A program made the position numbers and the translations under genes. From NCBI GenBank assembly GCA_013368445.1, contig JAACJO010000010.1:124001-188000 (forward strand): 64,000 nt of DNA. The letters run 5' to 3'. This DNA comes from Leucocoprinus leucothites (Eukaryota; Basidiomycota; Agaricomycetes; Agaricales; Agaricaceae). The notes under the pieces were generated by a model. That model searched no databases. It had not been told where the DNA came from and was given only the letters and a program-made list of their open reading frames with translations. Below, in pieces: positions 21,617 through 34,220 of this stretch (its first letter is position 1; every line of letters starts with the position of its first letter).

Positions 21617-21734
21617 GAAGGGAGAAGGTGAGTGAGTGTCAGGTTAGGGTTCCCATCAGGGACGTGTCTGATGGATGAACAAATCAAAATCAGATGAACA
21701 GCGAAAACATATCAGGTAAACAATTTAAATTACC
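21617..21734. promoter_or_regulatory. Compact bidirectional promoter, OXR1-type and F-box genes
   Basis: Only 118 bp separates the two start codons (21616 minus, 21735 plus). Both 5' leaders and core promoters must lie within it or overlap the coding regions. No TATA box is seen. Confidence 0.55.
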
Positions 21735-23230
21735 ATGCACAGCTTACTCCAAGCTCATATTCGCCCATCCTTCTCCTTGTCATCATCGATGATTCTCCCT
21801 ATCGAACTCTTTGGCACTCTCACCGACATTCTCAAAGACGATAGACCCAGTCTTAAATCCCTTTCCCTGACTCATCGATCACTCACGCCACTCTCACAAA
21901 GACATCTTTTCCACCATATCACCGTCGGCGGAGAGATCGACGATGTAGACCGTGATAATTCGATACTCGTCGCTATGACGGATAAATCCCACTCACATTT
22001 GCTTTCTTACATCCAATCTCTTACCCTACGCAATGTCCTTGGCCACAGACTCCGCTTCAGGTCCAGCGCCCAATACATACCGAATCCAATCCTCCCCAAA
22101 TTCATTGATACGATCGCACCACAGCTCACATCTCTCAACCTAAAGAACTTTGCGCCAGGTTGGGACCATGACGATGCTCTGCCCTTACGTCGATCCATCA
22201 TTCGCCTACTCACCGAAACAACGAAGTTGACCCATCTGGGTATGGATAACGTCAACAGGTTTAATATCACCCTCTTGAACCGTTGTTCATCGCTTAAGAG
22301 TTTGAAATTCGCAACCCCCCATCCTTCATATGCCCTCGTACCAGGCCATCGCTCAGATCTGGACTCAAAGACGCCGATTGAGCTAGAGACGCTGGAAATC
22401 GAGTTCCCACTGGGAGAATTCCCCGTCACGAATTTCATGGGCTGGATCACTGGTCAAGGAAAGGCGAAATGCAAAATCTCTCTAGCAAAGCTGCAGCGGC
22501 TAGAGGTGAATGCCTGCTCTACCAAGGAAGTTTCGGCAAAGCTTCACAGCTTGCTCGCACAGGGCGGTGCATCACTGAAGCATCTCATCCTCGGTCCCGA
22601 TATATTCGGTACGTCCTCCCTAACCAGTTCCTCTACTCGCTAACTAACGTCCATATCCTCCCTCACCAACACCTGTTTCTCACAGAATTCGACCCGGTCG
22701 CAATGCCACCTCTCCCAGCGCTCGACACCCTCCAATTCGCCTACCGGCTAACCTACCACCCGGACCCGGTCAGCTGTATGAGCACCAACGGTCTCAAACC
22801 CTTCCCCTACCTCGTCAACCTCCTCGCCCCATCCTCCTCCTTCACCCACGGCAACAACTCCCTCCGCTGCATCGAAGTCCACTGCGAGCTCGCCGTCCGC
22901 CCACACGGCCAACTCTCCCCCTTCTACACCGAAAGAGACCGCGCAGCTCCAGGCACACATCGGATTCTCTCAGACTATTTCGACATCCTGGTCGATGTGT
23001 TAAAGGAAGGCGTACGCAGTGGAAGGTTGGATCAACTGAGAAAGGTAAGGGTGGGTATACAATTGAGAATCGTTTGGGAGAATCCAGATATCAATCCGGA
23101 TCAGTATGTGTATCATCATAATTTCGTCGCGGCGTTTAGAGAGAGGTTTGGAGATTTTGGGTCGTTGCCTTCAGATCATGTAGATCTGGAGTTTTATGAG
23201 CTAGCTGAGGATATTCATTTGAGGTATTAG
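21735..23230 (+). CDS. F-box-like protein, leucine-rich C-terminal part
   Basis: Two exons: 21735-22608 and 22686-23230 (1419 nt, 472 residues). An F-box-like motif starts near residue 20 (LPIELFGTLTDILKDDRPSL, then SLTHRSLTPLSQRHLFHHI). Irregular leucine-rich segments follow (LTSLNLKNFAPGW, LETLEIEFPLGEF, LQRLEVNAC). This is the usual plan of the large agaric F-box family, in which the F-box binds Skp1 of an SCF ubiquitin ligase and the rest is thought to bind targets. A start at the internal Met of MILPIELFG is possible. The target is unknown. Confidence 0.85.
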
Positions 23231-23335
23231 TAGGATCATTGGTGTATTATATTTATAGAATAAATCCTCGTAAGGCCTCGGACTACCGATCATCTGAACG
23301 TGGCCCACTGGATATCCAGCCCTTCTACACTTAAT

Positions 23336-23427
23336 GCCCGCCTAGCTCAATCGGATAGAGCGTCAGACTCTTAAGCACAGGCGGTGCTCAAATCTGAAGG
23401 CTGCGAGTTCGACCCTCGCGGTGGGCT
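23336..23427 (+). tRNA. tRNA-Lys (anticodon CTT) with an intron
   Basis: The acceptor stem GCCCGCC pairs with GGTGGGC (one G-T pair), with T as discriminator base. The D arm reads TAGCTCAATCGGATAGAGC. The anticodon stem TCAGA/TCTGA encloses CTCTTAA, giving anticodon CTT. An intron of about 17 nt (around 23373-23390) sits just 3' of the anticodon, the normal eukaryotic position. The T arm contains GAGTTCGACCC, so the A and B box promoter elements are intact. Confidence 0.93.
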
Positions 23428-23762
23428 ATCCTTCATCCATCGAGTAGAATTTTTCGCATTCCCGGCCCCACTCCTGCAGGTCGGTACCCCTTTATACCAC
23501 GTGTATCCCAGGGCCACGAAAAGGGTAGCTCGGGTCGAGAATTTGACGAGAACATTTGCAGAGTTTAAGGCCATGAGAATTCGACTCTCGCAGCAAGATG
23601 CATTTTTTTTTTTTTTTGGGTCGGTCAAGATGGTCGTGCACTCGGACTCTCAACATTCGTTTTATTGAGAGGCAGATGAAGTAAACAACTCAGTAGTTTA
23701 GGCATGTAAATATGTAAAATTGCGTTAGCGCTAATTATCATTCGAAAATTAGAAAATTATTG
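23428..23762. other. Intergenic stretch with a T15 run
   Basis: No gene seen. It contains a T15 run at 23603-23617, 176 bp after the tRNA and so too far away to be its main terminator. It holds the 3' end of the minus-strand gene that follows. Confidence 0.6.
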
Positions 23763-26700
23763 TTAGTTATGCGAAGCCTTTCGAGCGCTGATCTGTTCAT
23801 CAAGAAACTGTTTGAGATCCTTCAGTAGACAATGAGTAAGCATATTGATACGAATGTCGAAGTACATGGTCCGTACCTTTTTCCCGGGACCAGTAGGAGC
23901 ACCAAGTTCATCAACATCTAGACCTTTTCCAGCGGCAGGAGGGGACCGGAGCTCCCGTGCCGGATACACTGCCTGACACGTACGCGGCGGAACCTCTTCA
24001 TTCAAAGTAGACCTGAGCCGCGTTGACGATGTCGCAGGCTGTCCAGACAGACTGGATATGCCGATACCACCACTGAGATCGACTCCACGGACAGGTGCAC
24101 TGGTAAGTGGGGAACCAAACTCGGAGGCGGGACCAAGCTGAGCTGTAGTTGAAATATTCGACACGGTCCTTGGAGCATGTTCAAGAGCACGCGAGCCTGT
24201 GGTATTGGTAGGGCGAGATTCAATAGTAGAACGAAGATGAGAAGTCGGAGGTACGGGAGTGAAGTCTGGCTGCTCCCCTGCAGTAGCACGTTCGGTGACA
24301 GAAGGGCCAATCAGGGGTGCCTGGGACTCGACAGGTAATTGACGCTCTAGGGTATTCGCGGTAGTTCGTATGGGCTCGCCAGCTAAAGGAACGGGTTATC
24401 ATCAGACTGCATTTAATACGGTGACTGAATTAGAAATATACCTCCAGCAACCCGCATATGCTCGTCGTAAATCCTTTCTCCGATCAACGCACTCAATGCA
24501 GCCGGACCAAGATAGCCGGGTAGAGAACCACCAGTCCCCACCATCTCCCCAGGTTCATATGCAATCGACCTCAAATATTGTTCCCGAACAGCAGGCACGA
24601 CATCCGATGGTTGACCAGAAATTCTCTCATGCGTACTAAATGGTGCTCTGGGTGGTTTAACATTCTCGGCGAAAGACGAACGGGAAGGATGAGAAGACAT
24701 TTCCAGAGGAGTCGGGACGTCGTTAAGGGTTTTGGAGACAGATGCAAGGGCTTGTTTGGCTGTGGCGGGTGATGTCTCTCTGATAGTAACCGCAGGATCT
24801 ACGCGACGAGCCGCGCTTCTTCCCTCCGATTCATGAGGAAACGATTTCCTCGTTGGCTTTTGCAACTGTGCGCCGTGACGAGGTTGGGCGCCACCGGACG
24901 TTGTGGGTTGAGCACCGGCAGCGTGTGCGCGAACGGGAGGTGCGTAAGGCGCTGAAGTGGAAGCCGACTCTGTATCCGCGATGCCAGTCTCCATGCCGAG
25001 AGGAACAGACCTCTGTTCAGGCATCACTTTCGGAGAATCAGGACGCGGAGGGCTCGGAGGAGCATGTCCAGTGAAGGTTGAATCCGCAATACCAGACTCC
25101 ATGCCGAGAGGGAGCGATCGCTGTTCGGTCGTTGTCGTGGAAGACTCCGGAGTACGAGAAGTCGACCTTACATCTCGAGCAGTAGTAGTCGTAATTGGGC
25201 GTGTAGGCTCATGATGCGGTGTATCCCTGAAGGAGATAGGCGCCTCTAGCCCAGTGCGAGGAGGCGAGTGACGTTTGAATCCAGTCGCAGGAGTGTTGGA
25301 GAGAGGTTGAGAACGCTCTTGCCGGCCCGAACCCATCTGTTGCTGAGACGATGGGACAGGGATACGACTAGTTGACTCGCGCCGACGCTCTCCAGCAGTA
25401 AATATTGTCTTCCTCTGACCCGATTCAATCTCTCTTAGTCTCTCTTGTTCCTCCTGCCGAGCGTGCTCAAACAGTGACATCACACTTCCAGGAGTACGAA
25501 CCGCCTCGGGAGCATGTGGCTCAGAAGGATGTGCACTTGTAGCTTGGCTAGCGCGGCCAAGAGGCATGGTTTGTACGCCCTCGGTCTGGTATTCCTTGCC
25601 CTTCGATCGAATGCCTATAGTTTGAGCCTCTTTTTCGGTGAGCCTAGGACGAGGTCCGCAGTCTTGAGGATTTCGCGGGGGAATCATCGCGTGAGGAGAA
25701 TACCGCGGAGCGTTTTCCTGCGGCTGTGACATAGTGCCCGTCCTCATGGCGGCAGGTTGCGCTTGAAGCGCATGAGGTACAAACCCTAGTTGGCGCTGTT
25801 GAGAGACGGGTTGCGCTTGACTAGGTTGAGTGAGCTGGGTTGGTTGAACCCCAGAGCCATATATCCCAAAGGCAACATTTGAAGCCGGAGGTACATTCAC
25901 CCCCATACCTAACAAACGATGTCGGCCGACCACACATATAGAATTATGATGATTGAAAAAAGGAAACGCACCCGAAGAGGTACTCGGGACTCCTTCGGGA
26001 ACAGGTGTATGGGGAATCGACCCTGATTTCACTTCGACTGACGAAACGCAAGAATCAGCACCCATAGTCATTACAATCCAGAGAATGACACAACTCACTT
26101 ATAGTACTGGGTGGTGGGAATCGTTCATCGGGAGCTAAAGCAACACCTTCCTCGCCCTCATCGCCAGGCAAACTCCCAATCCCAACTCTTGACCCACCAG
26201 GTTTCTCCCGACTGGGTAGCTCTTTAGCACTCCTCTTCTCCACATGCTCCGGCAGTGGACCAATCGTCTCATCAAAATGAGCTGGAACATGTTTCGGGAT
26301 AATAGGAGAATGACCTCCTGGGTGACTACGTGAGCGAAGCTGAGGTGGCCTGTATAGATTATGGCCGGAAGAAGGAGCTTGGCCAGCTGTAGCGCCTTGA
26401 TGACGTGATTGATGTGGTAAAGTGCCGGCCCCTACAAAAGCGGCGGGGTGATCTGCACCAGAAGGTTGTCCAGTCAAAGTTTCCTCCCGGAAAGTGGGCG
26501 GTGGAGGTTGACCAGCATCACGTGACAAACGCGACTTGGCTGCTTCTGCTGAGCTAGGTGCAACGCTAACCACAGGAGGTTGTTGGCCATACGTAAGAGA
26601 GGGGTTTTCTTGATCTTCCTCGATTAGTGTAGGTTGAAGAGTCTCCTCGGCGCCAACTTTGGACGTCGCAGCGGTGGTGCGTTGTTCGGGTTCCCGTTCT

Positions 26701-29069
26701 TCCGGCATCTCGATGAGTTCCTTCGCCTCCGGCTCTTCATGCTCGGGAGCCACCTCCAGGTCCTCACTTCCCTCGCTCTGCCTCTCCCTCTCACGCACTC
26801 GTCCTTGTTCACGATCTCTGTCACGCTTATCAGGCGATTTTGACTTCTTGTGATCTATACAACAAATAACATCAGTTCACAAAATGCTCAAAGATAATAA
26901 AGGAAATCACGTACGGAACCATTCACTAATTCTAGGGAACAGTCCTTTCGGTTTTTCTTTCACTTCTTCTGGCTCCCCTTGTGCTCTTTCGCCCATCGCC
27001 TGAGACATATCTTTCTCTTTCATTCTGTCCGGCGTTTCTTTTTCCATCAACTCCCCCTTTGATGGTCGATCCGTGCCACGCGCGGAAGAAGGGGTCTCGC
27101 TCGAAGAAGGGATCGCTGAAGGCTGAACAGCTGGGGCAGGAGTGAGGGGTGTTCGTGTTGGATGCTGGTTTTCACTTTCTTGAATTATCAGGGGAACAAT
27201 CGGCACAGAAGCTCCAACACCAGTACCAGGGCCAAAGGCAGTACCAGCATTCGAAGCACGTCGTCCTTCAGTGGGCTTGACTTCCCCCTCTGTGACCTCA
27301 ACCCCAGTATACGTTTTGACTGGAGGCTCGGTTACCTCCGGAATAACCGTTTCCCTAGCAGGAGTTGGAACATCCCCGAGCTTCGCTGCAGGTGCCACAG
27401 TGTGAGGACTATCCGAGACAACGGACTCGCGAATGGGGGAGTACATCCCCAAGGGTGGTTCTTCTGTACTCGAATACGGGATATTCGCCGCGGATGGTTC
27501 GTTTATGATCCTCGTATCACATGGACCCGGAAAATCCAGAGGTCCTGGTAACATCTGAGCACTGGATCCTTCAGATAAAGCAGCTGATTCTGTCAAGGGT
27601 ACAATAGCAAACCATCGTGAGCACTAAGGCAGCCAATAATTGTTGGAGTAGAGATAACATACCAGGATCGCGAAGCATGCTCCTGGACGTAACACCCTCC
27701 TTCTCTAACAAGCTTTCGAGCTCTTCTCCACTAACAATTTGCCCTCCTACCATTGCCATACTCGGCTCACGACTGACTCCATGACCGTCGGCAGTGATGG
27801 TACGACGTTGCTCAGGTGTAGTGCGTGGCTCTTTGATACCTGCAGGGATGGAGTGCCCACTCCCGACGTGCTCCCTTAAAGAACCCGGAGTGGTAGCGCC
27901 CGACCTCCCTTCGAATCTACTTACGCCTTCACGCTCTGTGGTAGCTGGCTTGTCTTGACTGGTACCCACAGTACCGAATTGCCCGTTCCGGAATGGATTG
28001 GTCGAAACCTTTGACGGACGTTGTGGTAATGGGAACTCTTGCGACACTTTCATTGGTGCGGCGCTTAGAGGTGCGTGAGAGTCAAGAGACGCTATCTCTC
28101 CAGCATGGAGTCGCTCCTCGGGAAGTCGTGCGACGTCGACTTCGTTGGGAGTACCAGGAAGTGAGCCCACCCCACCTGACGGTACTGACACCTTGTCTGA
28201 AAGAGGGAAGGGTGCACGCTGTGCCCAAGACATTGGGCCACTATCAGGAATTGTCATCATATTGAAACCTTCGAGGTCACATTGAGAGCTGTTTATACGA
28301 TTGAATAAAGAAAAGGCTCACGTTTTCCAGCTTTCTCTTCTGGGAGAGCTGCGACAGCTGGCTCGGAGGTTTTTCCAGGCAGTGAGCCGACGCCAACTCG
28401 AGAGTCCGAAGGATCTTCTTTCGATGGAAGTTCTGAGTGAGTATGAAGGCATACGCGTTAGCGAAGGAAGGACGAATGCTATAGGAGACGTACCCGCTCG
28501 ACTCGATACCCCGCCTTTCGAATGATTCCCCTCACCATCTTCATGCTTTGAACCTATATGACGAGGTCAATCAGGGCTAGCTAGTAGAATAGTGATTCTA
28601 GTATCATACCGATGTAAGCACCTACAGAAGTAGGCAAATACAACTTTGCATAATCGCCTAAGACCTCGACAGCGTGCTTGACTTCATCAACGGTCGAAGG
28701 GGGAGGAGGCGCCCTGGCTTGTTCATCATCCCTTCGTTTCAACATCGCGTCCGAAGGAAATGCACCGGGTACATCTTCGTCCATCTTTTCAAGGCCACGT
28801 AAGCCAGGTGAAGTACGATCATCCGAGGTAGCTGGACTGTCGCTGGAACGAGAGTCTGACGGCAAGCTGGTACGCCGAGAGTGATGCTGAGCAGACCGGA
28901 CCGGATTCAGCTGCGAAGGCACGAAATGCGGTTCGGGGCTACTCTTCTTCTATGTCCCATAAACCATTCAGAATACCATTCCGGTAAAGTGGGCTGCACG
29001 AACCTCTGGCTTCCCAGAAATGGGATCAATATGGGACGATAAATCCGGCGTTGCTGGTGGACTAGCCAT
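23763..29069 (-). CDS. Large low-complexity protein with repeated GSLPG motif, 1588 residues
   Basis: Ten exons join in frame (4767 nt): 29069-29004, 28949-28610, 28553-28494, 28432-28322, 28268-27663, 27589-26915, 26854-26099, 26037-25972, 25908-24442 and 24382-23763. The protein is rich in Pro, Ser, Thr, Glu and Arg and looks disordered. Four imperfect copies of a motif recur in different exons: VGVGSLPGKTSEPAVAALPE, GGVGSLPGTPNEVDVARLPE, VGIGSLPGDEGEEGVALAPD and a weaker GTGGSLPGYLGPAALSALIG. A second repeat pair reads EQRSLPLGMESGIAD and EQRSVPLGMETGIAD. Near residue 120 is an amphipathic stretch (VKHAVEVLGDYAKLYLPTS). An optional 57-nt in-frame intron may lie in the last exon after GPGKK. 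I do not recognise a family with known function; a scaffold or membrane-surface role is only a guess. Confidence 0.8.
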
Positions 29070-30015
29070 GGTGAAGGTCGTAGTTCTGGTAGACGAAGGA
29101 CCGCGCCATTTGGATCCTAGACCTGTGGCTCTGGATGACAACGCTTTCTCCTATCTTGACTGACTGACTGAGACTCTGAGACAAAGACGAGACGAGCTGT
29201 TTGTTTCTGTGTGCCCTAACACGTTCTCACCGAGCGGATCAAAATCACTCAAAATTATGCTCGGGTCATCCGACTATCTTTGTTTGTTTGTTCGCAGTCC
29301 CGATGCCGTGCGACTCGCTGAGTACCGAGATACTACCTCTGTAGAATTCGATGTAACACCAATATCTCAGAGCCTAACGACAGCAGAAAACAGGACTACG
29401 TTGGTTAGGACATTACCTCCTGCTCTCGATCACCGCCAAAGCAATGAAAGTAAATCCCAACAGCTGCAGCGGCTCAAGTTGTCACTGTTGTCCTATGGTA
29501 CGCCTATACCTACCCATACCTCGGACAGCCACATTAGTCATAGTGCGCGCAACATCAAGTTGTTTCAAATTCCTACAATCAATGATAGCACTATTTCAGT
29601 GTTGGTAACCAGATCAGATGATAACCTTCCAGCGTATCTCAAGATCAGTACCAGTCTAGTCAGAACTTCGCTTGCAAGATTGAAAATATGAGGAATCAGG
29701 TATCCATAGCCGCCTGAATGATTATTGTCTTGGCAGTACTGAACAAAAGTAGGGGGTGATTGATATAACCGGGAGGAGAGCGAGGATGTTGCTTAGTTAG
29801 GCAGGGGTTGATCAGTTTCGTGTAACGCTCCTCAAGTAGGCCAGTTGCTTCCATGCAGCATGATCATCTTCTTCTATTGCAACCAATCCAATTGGAGTCC
29901 TTTTTAACAAGCTAACAGAAGGCAGCTGTACTTTCCAACATGACTGCTGCGCTCGACTTCGTACCTCACGGTGTACACCCCTTGTAACTCAGACTTGCAA
30001 CAACCCCACCTTGCG
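29070..30015. other. Intergenic stretch between divergent genes
   Basis: It should hold the promoters of the GSLPG-repeat gene (start 29069, minus) and the membrane-protein gene (start 30016, plus). A plus-strand open frame near 29209-29691 has only a GTG at its start and no recognisable domain; I do not call it a gene. Confidence 0.5.
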
Positions 30016-31148
30016 ATGATTCACTCCGAAGTTCCAAGCCACCTATTATACTATGAAGTCATCTGGATGACCGGCTTGACCCTCGGTGGAATGGCCTACG
30101 GCTCACTGTTGACTATCGGTATTGAGTGTCTCTTCGCCTTTCACTCATCAGCCAATGGCATCACCAAAGGGGAGAGGAAACACTCTTACTTACAACGAGC
30201 TCTCCAAGCCCATGTATTCCTTATCCTTATCATCAATACGTTTCTACAAGCATGGAATATCCAGAGCCATGTTAAAGAGATAGTGTTTACGGACCCTAGC
30301 CAATTCACGCATTTTGACCGAGATTGGCCGAACATTTTTGTGCTGCTGCTTGGTGCTCTGACTGATGGGCTCCTTGTGAGTTGCCCTTGACTTCTGTTCT
30401 TCCTCCTCTAATATTGGTCTGGGTGACAGGTCTGGCGAAGTTATATGATACAAAAGGCCTTATTCATCAAGCGTCCCGCGGGAGCTCATAATCTATGCTG
30501 GATTCTCCCCATGATCGCATATATCTCTATGATATGTATGTATTTCCAAACTTCCGCGTTTTTCCGACACGAGAGTGACTACGGATGATCATACTAGCAA
30601 TTGGAGTGGCCAGTGTCATACTAGTGAATCCCCATGATCCGATTGGAACGACTTATGCCGTTGATGATATGGGCTTAGCCCTGTTCTTTGCGGCGCTGGT
30701 ACTGAATGTCTTCATAAACCTCTTCACTTCATGCAACATCATCATTCGCCTCCTCCTCCACAGGCGGACCATCATCACTGCATTCGGTAAATCATGCACT
30801 CTGGCTGAATATTCCCTTCGGATATCTGGTATCCTGCTTGAGTCTGCAGCGATTGATATCCCACTCACATTTGTGGCAATTGTGGGGGTATCACTACATT
30901 TGGAATATGTTTCGCTGGTGATGAGTATCCTTGTTCCTGGACAGGTACGTCCAGAGTGATTTCAGGGTACTGGAGTGACAATATGTGCTGACCTTTCTCA
31001 TTTCTAGTGCATTTCCTCTGTTCTCGTCACTTATCAAGTGGTACGAGGGAGATCAATCTCCTCAAGTATTCAGGAGGAGCTTGATTCACCCAGAGTTTTA
31101 CAAGTTGGAAACTTGGGACTATGTAAAGATTTATCCCGCACCACTTAA
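30016..31148 (+). CDS. Polytopic membrane protein, DUF6534-like,317 residues
   Basis: Four exons: 30016-30375, 30430-30535, 30598-30944 and 31008-31148 (954 nt, in frame). About six to seven hydrophobic segments are visible, for example VIWMTGLTLGGMAYGSLLTI (20-40), AHVFLILIINTFLQAW, IFVLLLGALTDGLL, WILPMIAYISMISIGVAS, GLALFFAALVLNVFINLF and IDIPLTFVAIVGVSLHLEYV. The order MAYGSLLTIGIE, a WRSYMIQ loop after an exon boundary and an Arg-rich C-terminal VVRGRS is typical of the large mushroom family annotated as DUF6533/DUF6534, seven-helix proteins of unknown function. The ATG at 30016 is used because the upstream in-frame codons start with GTG. Confidence 0.85.
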
Positions 31149-31937
31149 GCACAAGACAAATATTTCAATTGAAGTTTGATATGTATAAAACAAATAATGA
31201 AAGAGATTCGTTCTTGAATGCACCACTGACAACGATGTCATGATTTGGTGCCCCCTCTCACTCATCATCATGCCCGAGGTTAAGTAGGTCGCCGGTAGAT
31301 GCCTACAGAGGATCGATCCAGAATTGACCTTTTTCGCCATTTATTTCTAGGAGGATCTGGCGAGCAAACGTTTGCACCCGCGCGGTCGCATCTTGATCGC
31401 CTTTTTCTGGAGGTCTGGTCTGCGAAATCCGATCCACCCTCGCAGGCCAGGGATTTCTCATGAGTGGAGAAAATATCATGTCGCGCCGCGCCGAGTTTTT
31501 TGACCCTAGTGTCCGCATATACCTACTTTTTCGGGCCAAGTCCGTCGCTGCCAGCCTCCAGGATCGATCCTCTACAGGTACATTCCAAGGGTCCGGTTGG
31601 GTCCTGATTCTCCACGTGACTCTGCCTGGACATTTTAGCAAGGTCTGAGGTGGCTGATCCTTTTCTCGATCCTGACAGAGCTTTTTGTTTCTTTTATCTT
31701 CTTGTTCGCCTTAGTGAGATCAGTAGAAGGTGCCTCTCAATCCAACAGCAACTCTTTCCTATGGTGTTTAATCCTACGGCCCGGGATAATGGGCGCCTGA
31801 CCAGGAGTTTAATGAGTGACAAATCTGATTATTAGCGCTCATGGTATACTTATACGGAAAGAAGCGATGCCGCCTGGATGCCACATTCATACCATCGCCT
31901 CTCCACATTCATACCATTGCCTCCCCACACTGCCAGG
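31149..31937. other. Intergenic stretch upstream of the fourth NACHT gene
   Basis: No convincing gene. A minus-strand open frame near 31303-31641 has no recognised domain. The right part is the former promoter of the NACHT pseudogene. Confidence 0.5.
31881..31924. repeat. 22-bp direct repeat, two tandem copies
   Basis: CCACATTCATACCATCGCCT followed by CT, then the same unit with two substitutions, ending 13 bp before the NACHT start codon. A third partial copy (CCACACTGCC) follows. It would lie in the 5' leader. Confidence 0.8.
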
Positions 31938-34220
31938 ATGCCATTCTTCGAGTCTGCAAAAAAGTTCAAGATTTTCGGCGGCATATTCACAGACAAATCG
32001 GTCAACATAGTATACAGCAACCTTGGAGAGAAAAGTGGTGATGTCAACTCGATGATTTTTACCATTGCTGGTGCACTGACTTGACTTAGGTATTGGGATC
32101 CTTCTCAAAAAATCTGAGCCTGATGCCTTGTTCGACTCTGCCGCTAGCAACACAGCTCCGCGCTGTCATCCAGGCACCCGCGAGCAGTACATTGAAGATT
32201 TTGTTCACTGGGCGATCCCCAGCCCTCTCGCTAGCGCATCCCTTCCTCTCCGCTGGATGAAGGGCCTGGCTGGTGTTGGCAAATCCGCAATTGCTCGATC
32301 CTGTGTTGATATGCTCAATGCTCAATCAATTCCCTTCGCCGCCTTTTTTTTCTTGGCCAATGTTCGAGACAAGCCAGAGCGTTTCTTCCCCACTATCGCA
32401 TATCAGCTCTCTCTCCATTTTCCTGACTATCGCGATCTACTTAACGCAAAGATTCTACACGATAAAACAATCATCAACAAAACCCTACGGGGACAATTTC
32501 AACGGTTGATTTTAGAACCCTTGCAAGAGCTGTCGCAGAACGGAAAAGGGATCAGGAAGCAGTTCCCGATCTTCGTCGATGGGCTCGACGAGTGCAGAAG
32601 CCAACAGGCTCAGTGCGACATCGTTCATATCGTCGCTGATGCAGCTCGCACAGATTCCCCTCCACTTTTATGGGCATTTTTCAGTCGCCCAGAACCACAC
32701 ATCGAGGGTACTTTCTGTCATGCCCGTTTTATTTCTCTTACCCACGCCATTACTTTACCCATATCACGCTCAGTTGACGGAGAAATCGAACTCTATCTCA
32801 GAGCTGGCTTTGAAGCCATTTTGAGGCAACGTAATATGCAAGGGTACCAGTGGCCATCCGATCGCGATATCAAGAGGCTTGTTGATGCCTGTAATGGTGT
32901 TTTCAATTACGGGGTTACAGCTCTGCGCTTTATCGGAAGCCCATTCTGGCCCGTGCCAGAGGAGCCTCTTCGTCAGGTTCTAGATGGTTCGAGGGCGCTT
33001 TCACGTACCATTAGTCCTTCTGATTTACCATCGCCCTTCGCCGAGTTAGACACATTATACCTGAAGATCATGCAGCGCATCCCCCCAGGGATACTACCTC
33101 TCGTGATGCGTTTTTTGACCTTTCTGTGCGTGGTTAAAGCTGGCGGATATGAGGGGAACGGTGTTGTCTATTTCAGTAACTTGATGGGGCTTTCCGAGAT
33201 GGAAACGAGGGCCATATGCAGTCAACTATGCGCGGTGATCCTCATCTAAGACCAACCACTGGAGCCTAACACAAGTCGTTGGCTTCGTGACTATGGTCAA
33301 CCGTGGGAATTTGGAGCCTCGTTCCTTCTTTTTGTGATCCGTGGCCTTGGAGGATCCATCCGTTTCTACCATAAATCGTTCTTCGACTTTCTCGTCTCCA
33401 TCGAGCGCTCGGGACCTTTTTGCGTGGCGACACCCACTGCACAATCCAGTATATCTGAACACCTGGTTGATCTTCATTTATTCTATGACACAAACTACGC
33501 ACTCAGTGATCATGGTGTGTTCGACAGTTGCTTCATGTACGCATATCTGACTTAAATTGCTATGGGGCCAGAGCCAGTTGCTGCATCTAGTGTAGGTTAT
33601 TCTACACCTCTTACCTTCCCACTCGCAGACGAGTGCGCCAACTCCCACATAGCACCATTTATCCATTATGTTATTCATCGTTTTTTCCGCCGGGGTCATG
33701 CATTTCGACTCCATCAAGATTGACCTACTCAAGAAATATGCCGGTGTTGATTTTCGAAAGGCCCTCAAAGTCACGACATCCTTGAGCTCGAGTAATGTCT
33801 CTTTGCCAGGGCAGATGATGTACTCCAATTATGAGGGTTCTGTACGGATTGTTCAGGGAACAGAGCTTGGCCTACTCAATTGCCAAGAGTTTGCTCAATT
33901 CAATGCACATGGATTTCAGCAGGTGAGGTTCCACTCTTGAAAAGTACCCTGCGGAATCGTAATACTCATACCATGTACATTCTAAGACGATTGAACGTCA
34001 CAAGGCCGCCGGAATCTTACACCCCGTCACCCATTATGCGATGGCTGCACCTCATGATCAATTCCTCTCGGGATTGTTTATACAAGGGAGCGTCTCGAAA
34101 TCGATTTTCTGGTATTGGGAGATCGATTTTGCTGCACAAACATACAAAGAGGTCCAAGCAATAGACCTTGATCACGGTATGAAATTGTTTCGAGATGAAA
34201 ATTTCGAGGAGTGGCATTAG
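31938..34220 (+). pseudogene. NACHT-domain NLR, fourth copy, with nonsense and frameshift mutations
   Basis: Same four-exon plan: 31938-32037, 32090-33514, 33596-33922 and 33987-34220. The leader exon reads MPFFESAKKFKIFGGIFTDK. Walker A GLAGVGKS and Walker B IFVDGLDEC are intact, as is LGGSIRFYHKSFFDFL. Two lesions stand out. A TAA at 33247-33249 splits one continuous frame after LCAVILI, where the paralogues read through. In the third exon a frameshift near 33675-33690, in a T-rich stretch, moves the conserved coding from ANSHIAPFIHYVIH to SAGVMHFDSIK. The last exon is clean (FWYWEID to FEEWH). A truncated product with the full NTPase core, about 415 residues, remains possible. It is not accompanied by a reductase gene. 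Confidence 0.9.

Noticed and set aside
23440..23620. A second tRNA-like piece after tRNA-Lys
   Set aside because: A GAATTCGACTCTCG word resembles a T arm, but no acceptor stem or D arm could be found around it.
29209..29691. Plus-strand frame of 160 codons
   Set aside because: It begins with GTG, lacks a domain and splice structure, and sits in the upstream region of two divergent genes.
31303..31641. Minus-strand frame of 112 codons rich in Arg
   Set aside because: No recognisable domain, no paralogue and no splice context. It may be chance.
33247..33333. An intron that would remove the TAA in the fourth NACHT gene
   Set aside because: No good donor/acceptor pair flanks the stop, and the three paralogues have no intron there, so nonsense mutation is simpler.
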